Assembly (NCBI RefSeq): GCF_900497695.1
Contig: NZ_UIDD01000010.1
Coordinates: 186,001 to 250,000 of the forward strand
Source of the DNA: Pseudomonas wadenswilerensis
Lineage (GTDB): Bacteria > Pseudomonadota > Gammaproteobacteria > Pseudomonadales > Pseudomonadaceae
Length of the DNA: 64,000 bases
Direction: 5' to 3'
The translations under genes were made by a program, and so were the position numbers. This document shows positions 8,470-21,476 of the stretch, piece by piece. How positions within the stretch are numbered: position 1 is the stretch's first letter; every line of letters starts with the position of its first letter. The notes below the pieces were generated by a model. That model searched no databases. It saw only the letters and a program-made list of their open reading frames with translations, and was not told the origin of the DNA.

Positions 8470-11400
8470 TTACCCTTGTAGGTGACGCAGGCTTGTAACA
8501 TCCGCCAGGTCCCGTCCCACCGCCTCTTCGCTCAGGCTCTGGATCAGTTCGGCGGTTTTTTCCTGAAACACCTGGAAGAGGCTCGAGTAGCCGGCGTAGT
8601 ACTCGGCATCGCTGATCGAGGCCCGACGCTCTTCCAACGCCTGCTCCTGTTGCTCCAGCGAGTTACGCAGGGCAAGGAATGCCGGGGTGTCGCGCTGGCG
8701 CAACCAGTCGCACCAGAAGTCCTGCATGCCAAGGTACTCGGCCAGCGCCGCGGGCGTTTCGGCAGCCTGTATCGCCTGCCTGGCCGCCTCGATCTGCTCG
8801 GGGCTGATCATCTCCAGGTCCGGGAACAACATGGCCGATGGCTGCCCCGGCAGGTCCAGAGCTTCGGCCAGCCTGACCCGATATCCCAGGCTGACTTCCA
8901 CTTCCTCGACATCGCGCCAGCGCCCCTGGGCGCTTTCCCGCCGCTGCCTGATATCGTCCAGCACCACCTTGTCGAGCTTGTCCAGGCGGAACAGGCCCTT
9001 GCCCAGACGCAGCAGCCGGGCGGTCACCTGGGAGTTCTCGCTCGCCGCCAGGGCCTGAAAGACCTGGACCTGGATTTCCAGGTAGCTGAAGTTCAGCGCA
9101 ATACTGTTACCGCAGGTACGCGGATGGCCCGCCAGCCTGAACAACTTGGCACGCAACTGACTGTCGGCGCTGGCAGCATCGATCATGCGCCAGACCCTGT
9201 CGAACAACTCGGTGCGCGCCACGTCGTACTCGGCGGTCATGCTCAGCTCGCCCAGGATACGGAAGAACTCCTGGCTACCCGCCTCCTTGCGCAAGCTGAA
9301 CCACTTCACCTCACGCTGGCGTGTCAACGCTTCGTTGTCGCCCCGGGTCCAGAACAGCTCCGGCCCGATCTCGTTCGACTCGACCAGGCCACCCAGGTTG
9401 ATTCCGGTCTGCTGACGATAGGCCTCGATTTGCGTAGTTGTCGACGCCGACAGCGGGTTGTCCTGCAAATACAGGGCACGCGCCGGGCGCGACTGTGACT
9501 GGTACAGCGTTTCAGGCAGCTCACTCAACTGGTTGTCACGCAGATCGGCCAGTTCCAGCCGCGTCAGTTCGACGTAGCCTTGCGGAAACGCATCGATTGA
9601 GGTGAAACGCAGGTTCAGGCTTCGCAGGCCGGTGAGGCCGGTCAGATGCGGAGGCGTGCCCAAGGGGTTGTTACTCAGGTCAAGCACCTCCAGCCGGCGC
9701 AGATTGCCCAGGATACCCGCCGTTCGTTCGGTCAACTGTATGTCGTTATCGGCGCAACGCAGCTCTTCGAGGCGGGTCATGTCGATAATGATGGCGGGCA
9801 GTTCCGTGAGCCGGTTACGCCCAAGCTCGAGCACGCGCAGCTTGCTGAATGCATCGAGAAAACCGTTGGGGATGGCCGTCAGGCCAGTATTTTTCAGCGA
9901 CAGGCGCTGAACATGGCTGAAGTCCACGCCAAGCGGGAACAGCGGCGGCGAACCCAGGTCGGCGCCTTCAAGGTCCAGGCGGTAGCCGCGCAGCTCGCCG
10001 GTATCGCCGAATTCCCGAGGTGTCTGCCGGCGCCAGGCCATGATGAGCGTGTCAGCCACACGCTGACGCCGCCGCTGCATGCCACTGGAGTGCGGCCCAG
10101 GACGATCCTGCACCCACTCACTCAAAGACTCGCGCAAACTGGCCAGTTCCTCGGCTTTCTCCCTGAGCAGCCTGGGCACATCGACACTGGCCATCGACAG
10201 GCCTTGCAGGTAATCGGTGAGTTCAGCATCCGTGAGCCGCGGAAACAACTGCTTGGCCTGGTCGCGATAAAACTGCCATTGCTCGTCCGCTGCACCGCGG
10301 CCACTCAAGGGATAGCCGACCCGCCCATCGGCCAGGCGCACCGGAGGCCTGAACCGGTCCTCCAACAATACCTGGCCACTCAGGCGTCGGGCGCGATTAC
10401 GGTCGGTATCGGCCAACTCCGCCAGTGCCTGAGCCAGTGATTGGCCATCCTCCTGGCGCACGCCCTCTGGCAATAACGGGTTCAACATTGTAAACAGGTC
10501 GGTATCGCTCCCCTCCTGCCCCTCGATGCTGAAATGCCCCTCGGCACTTTTGACCACGGTGCGCACCTGGCCCGGAAGGTTTGTTCCGGCACTTGCCAGC
10601 AGCACGCCGGCACTGTCCTGGCCGTGCAGTTCGATGCGCAAGCCGGAAGGCCAGCCAGGCAGATGTTCGAGCAAACCGAAGACCAGTTGGTCGAACCGGT
10701 GATCGCGCCGCCAGGGCCATTCGAAGCCCTGGCGGACACACAGGAATCGGTACTGACTCAGTTGCCTTCTGGCGCCTTGGGCTATTGACAGGGGCACCCG
10801 TGCCTGACGATGCATGCGGGCGACCAGATCCTCGCGGGCCTGGCCCAGAAGCTCTTCGGCCATTCTTACCGGCAAACCAGGAAAATCCCGCCTGAGCAAG
10901 CTGCTTTCCTGCACAGCCGGTTCAGCCCGCCTCTGACAGAAATCGAACAGGGCCTGACGTTGCCCCTGCGCTTCGGTCGCCAGTAACTCACAGAATTTCT
11001 GCTGCGCCAGCGTGTCGAGCGCCTCGGCTTCGATGCCCAGTTGCTCAAGCTGCTGCTCGCCCAGCGCATCCCGCAACACCGTCAACAGCAGCGAATCCTG
11101 TGCGGCCTGGATGCGCGGCGTCAGTTGCGGGTCCCAACCCGGGAGATGCGGCAAGAGGAAAATCGCCATGGCGTTATCGCTGACAGTCGTCGTCCCAAGC
11201 GCCGCGATGAATCCGCTGATGTCCCTGTCCAGACGCCAGTGCACGCAGGCCTGGCGCAATAGAGCCGGTACCGGTGCGTTGTCCATGTGCAATTGGCAGA
11301 GCTGCGCCGCATCGACGTCGGCCCAGCGCAATACGCGGGCAATGTCCGCATCGTCCATGCCCTGGGCCAGCGGCCCCAGTCGGCGAAAGGCATAGCGGGC

Positions 11401-13128
11401 CGAAGACCACTCCCAGGGGCGCTCCCATTGATGCCGCCAGGCCCCTTCGCCATTGTGTTCAAGCCTGGGCTTGAAGGCTTGGGGACGTTCAGGGTGGACA
11501 ATCTGCCAGGAACCACCGGCGCCATCTTGCTCGACGCGGTAGGCATGACCTTCGATAACCACATGATCATTGCCATGGGCCAGCAAGCGCCCGCGCTGAT
11601 CGATGGCTGCAGGCGTCACTTCAAGGCGCTGGCGATAGGGCTCGAGTTCCGGACTCCAGAGTTGCAGGGAGCGGTCGAAGCGTTGCACCGGCCGCAAACT
11701 CTGAAAAAAGCCGTGCTCGTTCACCCATCGCCCGACCTTGTGCGCCGCAAGCCCGAGCACCGCGCCTACGGCGATGGTTTCAACCACGCCAAGCAAGTGC
11801 TCCATGGCCTCATCGGTCCTGTCCTCGCTCCAGTCCTCGATACCGTGGTACACCTCGGACATCAGGTCATAGGCGGTATAGGCCAGCATCGCGGCATTGA
11901 GCACCGGGACGAACAGCGATACCAGATTGAGCACCTGCAAGCCGACGCTTTCCAGGGTTTCCAGCAGTTGCTGGCGTTGCTGATGATCGACCTGCGCCGT
12001 CGGTACTGCCAGCACCAGGCTGTCCTGGCGCCGCTGCAGGCATTGGCGCCGGACCAGTTGCTCGAACAGCTTGCCACTGAGCGGTTGTTCCCGGACATGC
12101 CCGTCGATGCCGCTTTCAAGCTTGTTGTTCAGCACTGCCTGCTCGGTCAGCGGCGCGTGGCGCAACAGGGCCTGCCTGAATGTGGTGTAGATCAGCTGGC
12201 GGGAAAGCGCGGTAACCATGAAGGGTAAATCAGCGTACTCATGCAACTCGCCCGCAGCCCCTTGCGGTACATAGAGCACCCGCTTGCGAGACACCGGGTA
12301 AGGGTAAAGCGACTGCGCCTGGCGAAACACCAGCACGCCCTCCAGCACATGACCATGCAGCACCAGCTGGCAGCATTCGAGCGGTTGCAGGTCGTAGGGC
12401 ACAGACTGCTCGCCATTGCTGACCGCCAGCAGCATCTGGTAAGCCGACCAACTGATATACCCACGCATGAATGCAACCTGTGCCGAGAGTTCCAGATTGG
12501 CCGCTTTGGTGCTGGCCAGGGTCGACAACACCGATGCGCTGGGCTCTCCGGTCCAGGTACTGCCCGGCTGCCCTGGCGCCAGCACCGAGGCGAGATGTTC
12601 CTGGTAACGGCGGCCGATATCGACTTCCCGGCACAGGGCGATAAAGTCAGAAGCCGCGATGGCGCTGATCTGCACCTGGGCAAGGTGCACTTTCGACCCT
12701 GGTGCCGACTCGACGGCGTCCGCTTGCGCAGCGGTAAAATTCTGCAGGGCCATGTGCAAAAGGCTGCCCTGCTGCCACAGTCTGGAGACCCGCTGAAGGT
12801 TCGAAGGCGACCCGATCTGCGCCGATAAATACCAGGTGTAATGATCGAGCTGCACCTGCGTCACATCGACAGACACGCGAAAACGCTGGATCAGTTTCTC
12901 GCTCAGCAGCGAGATCGCAAACCGCTCCAGCGGCTCGATCCGTTGCATGACCTGCCTGGCCGCGCGCCCGGCCTTGTGCGCCTTGCTCAGGCTGCGACTG
13001 TAGGATTGACGGGTGGAGAGATCAGCCTTCAACAACCATTCGGGGCAGGCGCGTGCCAGGGTATCGAGATTGCTCTGCCGATGACTGTGTTCGGCATCCG
13101 GGTCGGTTTTCTGGCGGGCGCGGGTCAT
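8470..13128 (-). CDS. Very large LRR protein with C-terminal NEL (E3 ubiquitin ligase-like) domain
   Basis: A 1552-residue protein of the type annotated in Pseudomonas as NEL domain-containing or dermonecrotic-toxin-like. The N-terminal 1000 residues resemble the DUF6543 toxin module; a hydrophobic pair (about residues 385-465, LVSLFVPVLNAAML and VETIAVGAVLGLAA) could cross a membrane. Leucine-rich repeats follow at about 1050-1215 (LRVLELGRNRLTELP, LEVLDLSNNPLGTPP, ELADLRDNQLSELP). The last 330 residues look like the NEL domain of IpaH/SspH ligases, which transfer ubiquitin through a Cys in a C-x-D motif. The matching Cys is C1339, but the sequence is CGN, with Asn1341 where Asp is expected. 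Start ATG 13128 has AGGAGG seven bases upstream. No type III or VI secretion genes are nearby. Activity and host target are unknown. Confidence 0.8.
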   Translation of the reverse strand: MTRARQKTDPDAEHSHRQSNLDTLARACPEWLLKADLSTRQSYSRSLSKAHKAGRAARQVMQRIEPLERFAISLLSEKLIQRFRVSVDVTQVQLDHYTWYLSAQIGSPSNLQRVSRLWQQGSLLHMALQNFTAAQADAVESAPGSKVHLAQVQISAIAASDFIALCREVDIGRRYQEHLASVLAPGQPGSTWTGEPSASVLSTLASTKAANLELSAQVAFMRGYISWSAYQMLLAVSNGEQSVPYDLQPLECCQLVLHGHVLEGVLVFRQAQSLYPYPVSRKRVLYVPQGAAGELHEYADLPFMVTALSRQLIYTTFRQALLRHAPLTEQAVLNNKLESGIDGHVREQPLSGKLFEQLVRRQCLQRRQDSLVLAVPTAQVDHQQRQQLLETLESVGLQVLNLVSLFVPVLNAAMLAYTAYDLMSEVYHGIEDWSEDRTDEAMEHLLGVVETIAVGAVLGLAAHKVGRWVNEHGFFQSLRPVQRFDRSLQLWSPELEPYRQRLEVTPAAIDQRGRLLAHGNDHVVIEGHAYRVEQDGAGGSWQIVHPERPQAFKPRLEHNGEGAWRHQWERPWEWSSARYAFRRLGPLAQGMDDADIARVLRWADVDAAQLCQLHMDNAPVPALLRQACVHWRLDRDISGFIAALGTTTVSDNAMAIFLLPHLPGWDPQLTPRIQAAQDSLLLTVLRDALGEQQLEQLGIEAEALDTLAQQKFCELLATEAQGQRQALFDFCQRRAEPAVQESSLLRRDFPGLPVRMAEELLGQAREDLVARMHRQARVPLSIAQGARRQLSQYRFLCVRQGFEWPWRRDHRFDQLVFGLLEHLPGWPSGLRIELHGQDSAGVLLASAGTNLPGQVRTVVKSAEGHFSIEGQEGSDTDLFTMLNPLLPEGVRQEDGQSLAQALAELADTDRNRARRLSGQVLLEDRFRPPVRLADGRVGYPLSGRGAADEQWQFYRDQAKQLFPRLTDAELTDYLQGLSMASVDVPRLLREKAEELASLRESLSEWVQDRPGPHSSGMQRRRQRVADTLIMAWRRQTPREFGDTGELRGYRLDLEGADLGSPPLFPLGVDFSHVQRLSLKNTGLTAIPNGFLDAFSKLRVLELGRNRLTELPAIIIDMTRLEELRCADNDIQLTERTAGILGNLRRLEVLDLSNNPLGTPPHLTGLTGLRSLNLRFTSIDAFPQGYVELTRLELADLRDNQLSELPETLYQSQSRPARALYLQDNPLSASTTTQIEAYRQQTGINLGGLVESNEIGPELFWTRGDNEALTRQREVKWFSLRKEAGSQEFFRILGELSMTAEYDVARTELFDRVWRMIDAASADSQLRAKLFRLAGHPRTCGNSIALNFSYLEIQVQVFQALAASENSQVTARLLRLGKGLFRLDKLDKVVLDDIRQRRESAQGRWRDVEEVEVSLGYRVRLAEALDLPGQPSAMLFPDLEMISPEQIEAARQAIQAAETPAALAEYLGMQDFWCDWLRQRDTPAFLALRNSLEQQEQALEERRASISDAEYYAGYSSLFQVFQEKTAELIQSLSEEAVGRDLADVTSLRHLQG

Positions 13129-13204
13129 GCTGTCCTCCTGTCAGTGATGGCTTCACAAAAGACACGAGGCTATTGAATTGTCCTGCAGCAGCTGCACTAC
13201 ATAG

Positions 13205-14356
13205 CTATGCCACCGGCGCCAGTTGACAGTCGGCAATGCGCAGATGAATGAAGTGCAATTTGGCCACCACCGCCGACGGCAGCACAAACGGATAGAAATC
13301 CACCTGGCCCATGCTGCGCGACAACTCATTGAGCATCGCTGACAGCTCGACCCAGGCATTGATAAAGGCGAGAAAGTCTTTTGCCCCGGGGTCATCCGGG
13401 CGGTACAGGTCTTCACGGGTGAAAGGCGGGAAGTCCAGCTCCAGGCTGCTGGCATTCATGCCCAATGCCAGCGCGGTGTCGACGGCATCGGTCATGTGCA
13501 GGTAATGCGCCCAGGTTTCGGCCCAGTCTTCCCACGGGTGCATGGTCGCGTAGGCACTGACATGAGCTGCGGCCCAGTCGCTCGGCGCACCTTGCTGGTA
13601 GTGGCGCTCCAATGCCTCGCTGTAGCTTTCGCGCTCGTCACCGAACAGGTCGCGAAAGCCGTCGAGCCAATGGCTGTCGGCAATCAAACGGTCCCAATAG
13701 TAGTGACCGACTTCATGACGCAGGTGGCCCAGCAAGGTGCGATAGGGTTCGTGCAGTTGCACCCGCACCCGCTCGCGCCAGTCATCATCGGCCTCGCGCA
13801 CATCGAGGGTGATCAGGCCATTGGCATGACCGGTCACTGGTGCGTTGCCCTCAAGATCGACGCCGATGAAATCGAACGCAAGGCCCGGGCCACCCTCCTC
13901 GCCTTTCGGCTCCACCGGCAAGCCCAGGTGCAACAGCTGCGCGGTCAGCCGGCGCTTGGCGGTTTCCAGCTTGCGCCAGCGTAGGTGGTTGTCAGCGATG
14001 GAAAGGTCCGGAATGGTCCGGTTCAGGCGACAGGCCAGGCACAGGCTATCCGGCTCGCGGTCGGCCAACAGCCAGTTGCAGGCAGCCGGGGTATCGAGGT
14101 TGGCGCAACGCCGCAGCGGCCCGGCCTCAGGCTCGCCATCGAGCAGCCAGAGCCGCGCAGCAGGCCCGGGCAAGAGGCTCGCCACCCGGTTGCTCGGCGG
14201 CCAGTAGCCCAGCGCCGATTGGCAGGCCAGGCACTGGCTGTTGCGAAAGAACACCGACTGCCCGCATTGGCACTGCCAGACCCGATCCGGGCGCTGCTGC
14301 TGGCTGACAAAGGGCGCCGCGATCCTGGCGCCCAGCTGTTCGAAAAAACGGTACAT
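13205..14356 (-). CDS. Putative zinc-binding metallopeptidase with N-terminal zinc ribbon
   Basis: A 383-residue soluble protein. The N-terminus has a four-cysteine zinc ribbon (C29, C31, C42, C45: CQCG and CLAC). The centre has an HExxH motif, RHEVGHYYWDRL (H214, E215, H218), typical of gluzincin-like peptidases, and a downstream glutamate-rich region (HPWEDWAETWAHYLH) likely gives the third zinc ligand. The layout matches the family of bacterial 'putative zinc-binding metallopeptidases' (COG4307 type), whose substrate is not known. There is no signal peptide. It lies between the NEL protein and ligA on the same strand, 77 and 61 bases from them. Family is confident; function is not. Confidence 0.85.
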   Translation of the reverse strand: MYRFFEQLGARIAAPFVSQQQRPDRVWQCQCGQSVFFRNSQCLACQSALGYWPPSNRVASLLPGPAARLWLLDGEPEAGPLRRCANLDTPAACNWLLADREPDSLCLACRLNRTIPDLSIADNHLRWRKLETAKRRLTAQLLHLGLPVEPKGEEGGPGLAFDFIGVDLEGNAPVTGHANGLITLDVREADDDWRERVRVQLHEPYRTLLGHLRHEVGHYYWDRLIADSHWLDGFRDLFGDERESYSEALERHYQQGAPSDWAAAHVSAYATMHPWEDWAETWAHYLHMTDAVDTALALGMNASSLELDFPPFTREDLYRPDDPGAKDFLAFINAWVELSAMLNELSRSMGQVDFYPFVLPSAVVAKLHFIHLRIADCQLAPVA

Positions 14357-14416
14357 GGCGATCCCTCCTGGCTGCTTGCCAAGACTAGACCATGGCGACC
14401 GCTGCGAGTGCCGTGT

Positions 14417-16771
14417 TTACACCTCGATGCCGTGACCGGCCAGGAAGCCGACGAAGGCATCTTCATCCAGCACCTTCAGGCCCAGGTCATTGGCCTTGGC
14501 CAGCTTGGAACCGGCACCGGGGCCGGCGACCACGCAGTGGGTTTTAGCCGACACGGAACCGGCCACCTTGGCCCCGAGGCTTTCCAGCTTGTCCTTGGCT
14601 ACATCGCGGCTCATGCGCTCCAGCGAGCCGGTCAGCACCCAGGTCTGGCCGGCCAGGGGCAAGCCTTCGGCGACTTTCTTCTCGCTCGACCAGTGCATGC
14701 CGAAGTCGCGCAGCTGCGCTTCGATGGCCAGGGCCAGGGCAGCGTTCTCCGTCACTTGGAAGTACGCACGCACCGCTTCGGCCGGCTTGGCTGCCAGGGC
14801 CTGGCGCAGGTCGATGCCGTCGGCAGCGATGATCTTCTCCAGGCTGTCGAGCTTGGCCACCAGTTTCTCGGCGCCGGTCGGCCCGACCGAAGGAATATCC
14901 AGCTTGGCAATCAACCCGGCCAGCGTGGTGCTGGCAGCGAATTCGGCGCTCAGCTCACCTTCGTCCTGCAACTGCAGGCCGCGCTCGAGCAGTTGGGCGA
15001 TCACCGTCCGGTTGTGTTCGTCTTCAAAAAAGCTATGGATCTCGTGAGCGACTTCCAGGCCGATATCCGGCAGGTAGGTCAGCACCTGCGGCAAGGCTGC
15101 CATGACCCGCTGCAACGAGCCCAGGGAACGGGCCAGGACCTTGGCCGTCTCCTCGCCCACATCAGGAATGCCGAGCGCATAGATAAAGCGCGCCAGGCCG
15201 GGCTTCTTGCTGGCTTCGATCGCTGCCAGCAGGTTGTTGCTCGACAGCTCGGCAAACCCTTCAAGGTCGACGATCTGCTCGAAGGTCAGCTGGTACAGGT
15301 CGGCCGGTGAACGGATCAGGCCTTCATCCACCAGTTGCTCGACGCTCTTCTCGCCCAGCCCTTCAATGTCCATGGCCCGGCGCGAAACATAGTGGATAAT
15401 CGCCTGCTTGAGCTGGGCGGCGCAGGCCAGGCGGCCGACGCAGCGGTACACGGCGCCTTCGCTGACGGTCTCCTTGCCTTTGCTGCGCTTGACCAGCTGG
15501 GTGCGCTCGACCTGCGAGCCGCATACCGGGCACTCGGTGGGGATGTGCACAGGGCGCGCATCCTCGGGACGGCGCTCGGTGACCACCTGCATCACCTGCG
15601 GAATTACATCACCGGCGCGGCGGATGATGACCATGTCGCCGATCATCAAGCCCAGGCGCGCCACTTCGTCCATGTTGTGCAAAGTGGCGTTGGACACGGT
15701 CACACCGGCGACCTTGACCGGCTTGAGCCGGGCCACGGGGGTTACCGCACCGGTACGACCGACCTGGAACTCGACATCCAGCACTTCGGTCAGCTCTTCC
15801 ATGGCGGGGAACTTGTGGGCAATCGCCCAGCGCGGCTCACGGGCCCGGAAGCCCAACTCGCGCTGGGAGGCGAGGCTGTTGACCTTGAACACCACGCCAT
15901 CGATCTCGTAAGGCAGGTCGTTGCGCCGTGCGCCGATGTCGCGGTAGTACTCCAGGCATTCAGCCACGCCGGCGGCATGGCGCAACTCGCGGCTGATCGG
16001 CATGCCCCAGGCCTTGAGCTGCTCCAGGGTGCCGATATGGCTGTCCGCAATCGGCGCCGAGACCTGGCCGACGCCGTAGCAGCAGAATTCCAGCGGGCGG
16101 CTGGCGGTGATCTTCGAGTCCAGCTGGCGCAGGCTGCCGGCAGCGGCGTTGCGCGGGTTGGCGAAGGTCTTGCCGCCGGCCTCGATCTGCGACCGGTTGA
16201 GGCGCTCGAATCCGGCCTTGGACATGTACACCTCGCCACGCACCTCCAGCACCGCCGGCCAACCCTCGCCCTGCAACTTGAGCGGGATGTTGCGCACGGT
16301 GCGCACGTTGACGCTGATGTCTTCACCCGTGGTGCCGTCGCCACGGGTTGCGCCCTGCACCAGTTGGCCGTCGCGGTACAGCAGGCTGACCGCAAGGCCG
16401 TCGAGCTTGGGTTCGCAGCTGTAATCAACTGCGGCGCCGTTGCCGAACAGATCGCCGGCCGGCAGGTCCAGGCCTTCAACCACACGGCGGTCGAATTCAC
16501 GCAGGTCGTTTTCCTCGAAGGCATTCCCGAGGCTGAGCATCGGCACTTCGTGGCGTACCTGGCTGAACGCCGACAGCGCCGAGCCACCGACGCGCTGGGT
16601 CGGCGAGTCAGCGGTCACCAGCTCCGGGTGTTCGGCTTCCAGGGCCTTGAGTTCGTTGAACAGGCGATCGTATTCGGCGTCAGGCACGCTCGGCTCATCG
16701 AGCACGTAGTAGCGGTAGTTGTGCTGATCGAGCTCGGCACGCAGTTCAAGAATTCGGGATTCGGCGGTCAT
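14417..16771 (-). CDS. ligA: NAD+-dependent DNA ligase
   Basis: A 784-residue ligase that seals nicks during replication and repair using NAD+. Domains in order: Ia domain with YYVLDEPSVPDAEYD (binds NMN), adenylation domain with the nucleotide-accepting lysine K122 in CEPKLDG, OB fold, four-cysteine zinc finger (CPVCGSQ ... CVGRLACAAQ), helix-hairpin-helix repeats (LEGFAELSSNN, GIPDVGEETAK, LDIPSVGPTGAEK) and a C-terminal BRCT domain (WVLTGSLERMSRDVAKDKLESLG). The E. coli protein is about 670 residues; the longer form with an extended HhH-BRCT segment is usual in Pseudomonas. I chose ATG 16771 because the conserved MTAESRI start is there. Gene order smc-zipA-ligA is conserved. Confidence 0.97.
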   Translation of the reverse strand: MTAESRILELRAELDQHNYRYYVLDEPSVPDAEYDRLFNELKALEAEHPELVTADSPTQRVGGSALSAFSQVRHEVPMLSLGNAFEENDLREFDRRVVEGLDLPAGDLFGNGAAVDYSCEPKLDGLAVSLLYRDGQLVQGATRGDGTTGEDISVNVRTVRNIPLKLQGEGWPAVLEVRGEVYMSKAGFERLNRSQIEAGGKTFANPRNAAAGSLRQLDSKITASRPLEFCCYGVGQVSAPIADSHIGTLEQLKAWGMPISRELRHAAGVAECLEYYRDIGARRNDLPYEIDGVVFKVNSLASQRELGFRAREPRWAIAHKFPAMEELTEVLDVEFQVGRTGAVTPVARLKPVKVAGVTVSNATLHNMDEVARLGLMIGDMVIIRRAGDVIPQVMQVVTERRPEDARPVHIPTECPVCGSQVERTQLVKRSKGKETVSEGAVYRCVGRLACAAQLKQAIIHYVSRRAMDIEGLGEKSVEQLVDEGLIRSPADLYQLTFEQIVDLEGFAELSSNNLLAAIEASKKPGLARFIYALGIPDVGEETAKVLARSLGSLQRVMAALPQVLTYLPDIGLEVAHEIHSFFEDEHNRTVIAQLLERGLQLQDEGELSAEFAASTTLAGLIAKLDIPSVGPTGAEKLVAKLDSLEKIIAADGIDLRQALAAKPAEAVRAYFQVTENAALALAIEAQLRDFGMHWSSEKKVAEGLPLAGQTWVLTGSLERMSRDVAKDKLESLGAKVAGSVSAKTHCVVAGPGAGSKLAKANDLGLKVLDEDAFVGFLAGHGIEV

Positions 16772-16794
16772 GGTGTGTAATCTCTTGCAAAGCA

Positions 16795-16818
16795 AAAGAG
16801 CAGCCGTGGCTGCTCTTT
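16795..16818 (-). terminator. Terminator-like hairpin between zipA and ligA
   Basis: An 11-bp perfect stem AAAGAGCAGCC / GGCTGCTCTTT with a two-base spacer (16795-16805 with 16808-16818). On the minus strand it is followed by a short T-rich stretch. It lies just upstream of the ligA start, so it may reduce read-through from zipA or act in the ligA leader. Confidence 0.55.
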
Positions 16819-16848
16819 GGGGCATGTCTGAACTATCAGTTGCGTCTT

Positions 16849-16899
16849 CATCGCCGGCAAGGCCGGCTCCCACAGTGGGAGCCGGCCTTGCCGGCGATG
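16849..16899. repeat. REP palindrome
   Basis: Near-perfect 51-base palindrome with outer arms CATCGCCGGCAAGGCCGG and its complement around CCCACAGTGGG. It is one of the Pseudomonas REP families and lies three bases after the zipA stop codon. Confidence 0.85.
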
Positions 16900-16902
16900 C
16901 TC

Positions 16903-17781
16903 TTAACGTTTCTGGGTCAACGCCCGGCGCTCGAACTCGACGATGCGCTGGCGGTAGTGCTCGATGGTTTGCGCGGTCATCACACTGCGCTGGTCATCCT
17001 TGAGCTCGCCGTTGAGTTCGTGGGCCAGCTTGCGCGCTGCCGCCACCATCACGTCGAAGGCCTGCTTGGGATGACGCGGGCCTGGCAGACCGAGGAAGAA
17101 GCTCACCGCACGGGTGCTGAAGTGGTCGATGTCATCGAGGTCGAACACGCCCGGCTTGACCGCGTTAGCCATCGAGAACAGTACTTCGCCGTTACCGGCC
17201 ATGCTTTCGTGACGGTGGAAGATGTCCATTTCACCGAAACGCAGGCCGCTTTCAAGGATGTTCTGCAGCAATGCCGGGCCCTTGAAGCCACCTTCATCGC
17301 GGGAAATCACACTGATCACCAGTACTTCTTCAACCGGTGGCAGGTCTTTGTCCGGCACAGAACCGTAGCCGCTGGTTTTCGGGCTTTCGTCCGGGAAGTC
17401 ATCGTCGGCATTGCCGAACAGATCAGGCTCACGCGGTTCGGCGGCCAGGTTCAGGTCGCCCTGCTGGGGCTCGTTGCCGCGCTTGTTGCGCTTGTTCTTG
17501 CCGACCTTGGGTTCACGCTCACGGTCACGCCCGGCACTCATCGACGGCAGATCGTGCTCGTCCAGCGCAGGCTCTTTGTGGTTATCGAGCACGCGGGGCT
17601 CGCCGATCACTTCGGTGCCACCACTGCTGCTGTCATCGTCCGGCAGGTTGGAAAAGCTGCGGTCCAGACGGAATTTCAACTTGCCCTTGCCGCCGCGCAT
17701 GCGGCGCCAGCCGTCAAAAAGAATACCGGCAATGACAATAATGCCGATGACGATCAGCCACTCGCGCAGACCGATTTCCAT
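16903..17781 (-). CDS. zipA: Cell division protein ZipA
   Basis: A 292-residue inner-membrane protein that tethers FtsZ filaments to the membrane at the division site. The N-terminal membrane anchor (residues about 6-23, REWLIVIGIIVIAGILFDGW) is followed by a basic stretch (RRMRGGKGKLKFRLDRSF), a charged, low-complexity linker (about 40-150) and the C-terminal FtsZ-binding domain (VLVISVISRDEGGFKGPALLQ, RHPKQAFDVM). It sits between smc and ligA, its conserved place in pseudomonads. Confidence 0.96.
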   Translation of the reverse strand: MEIGLREWLIVIGIIVIAGILFDGWRRMRGGKGKLKFRLDRSFSNLPDDDSSSGGTEVIGEPRVLDNHKEPALDEHDLPSMSAGRDREREPKVGKNKRNKRGNEPQQGDLNLAAEPREPDLFGNADDDFPDESPKTSGYGSVPDKDLPPVEEVLVISVISRDEGGFKGPALLQNILESGLRFGEMDIFHRHESMAGNGEVLFSMANAVKPGVFDLDDIDHFSTRAVSFFLGLPGPRHPKQAFDVMVAAARKLAHELNGELKDDQRSVMTAQTIEHYRQRIVEFERRALTQKR

Positions 17782-17812
17782 GTAATCCCGTGCCTCTGTA
17801 AAAAATGCTGAA

Positions 17813-17837
17813 AAATAAAGGGTTTAAACCCCTTTAA
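17813..17837 (-). terminator. Weak hairpin downstream of smc
   Basis: An AT-rich palindrome (AAAGGGTTTAAACCCCTTT, from 17817) reads on the minus strand as a 6-bp stem AAAGGG / CCCTTT followed by ATTTTT. It could terminate part of the smc transcript before zipA. The stem is short, so this is tentative. Confidence 0.35.
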
Positions 17838-17985
17838 AACGTGGCGCCAACTCTATGTTCTGACAGGCGTTTTACCCACGCAAAAAAATAAGTGACATTA
17901 AGCTAGCACGACCAAAGATAACTTTACACCGTCTGTCGCAACTGACAGGGCCATTTACCGCAGGTTCACGCCTTATTGCCTCGAA

Positions 17986-21474
<3,489 letters not shown>

Positions 21475-21476
21475 GC

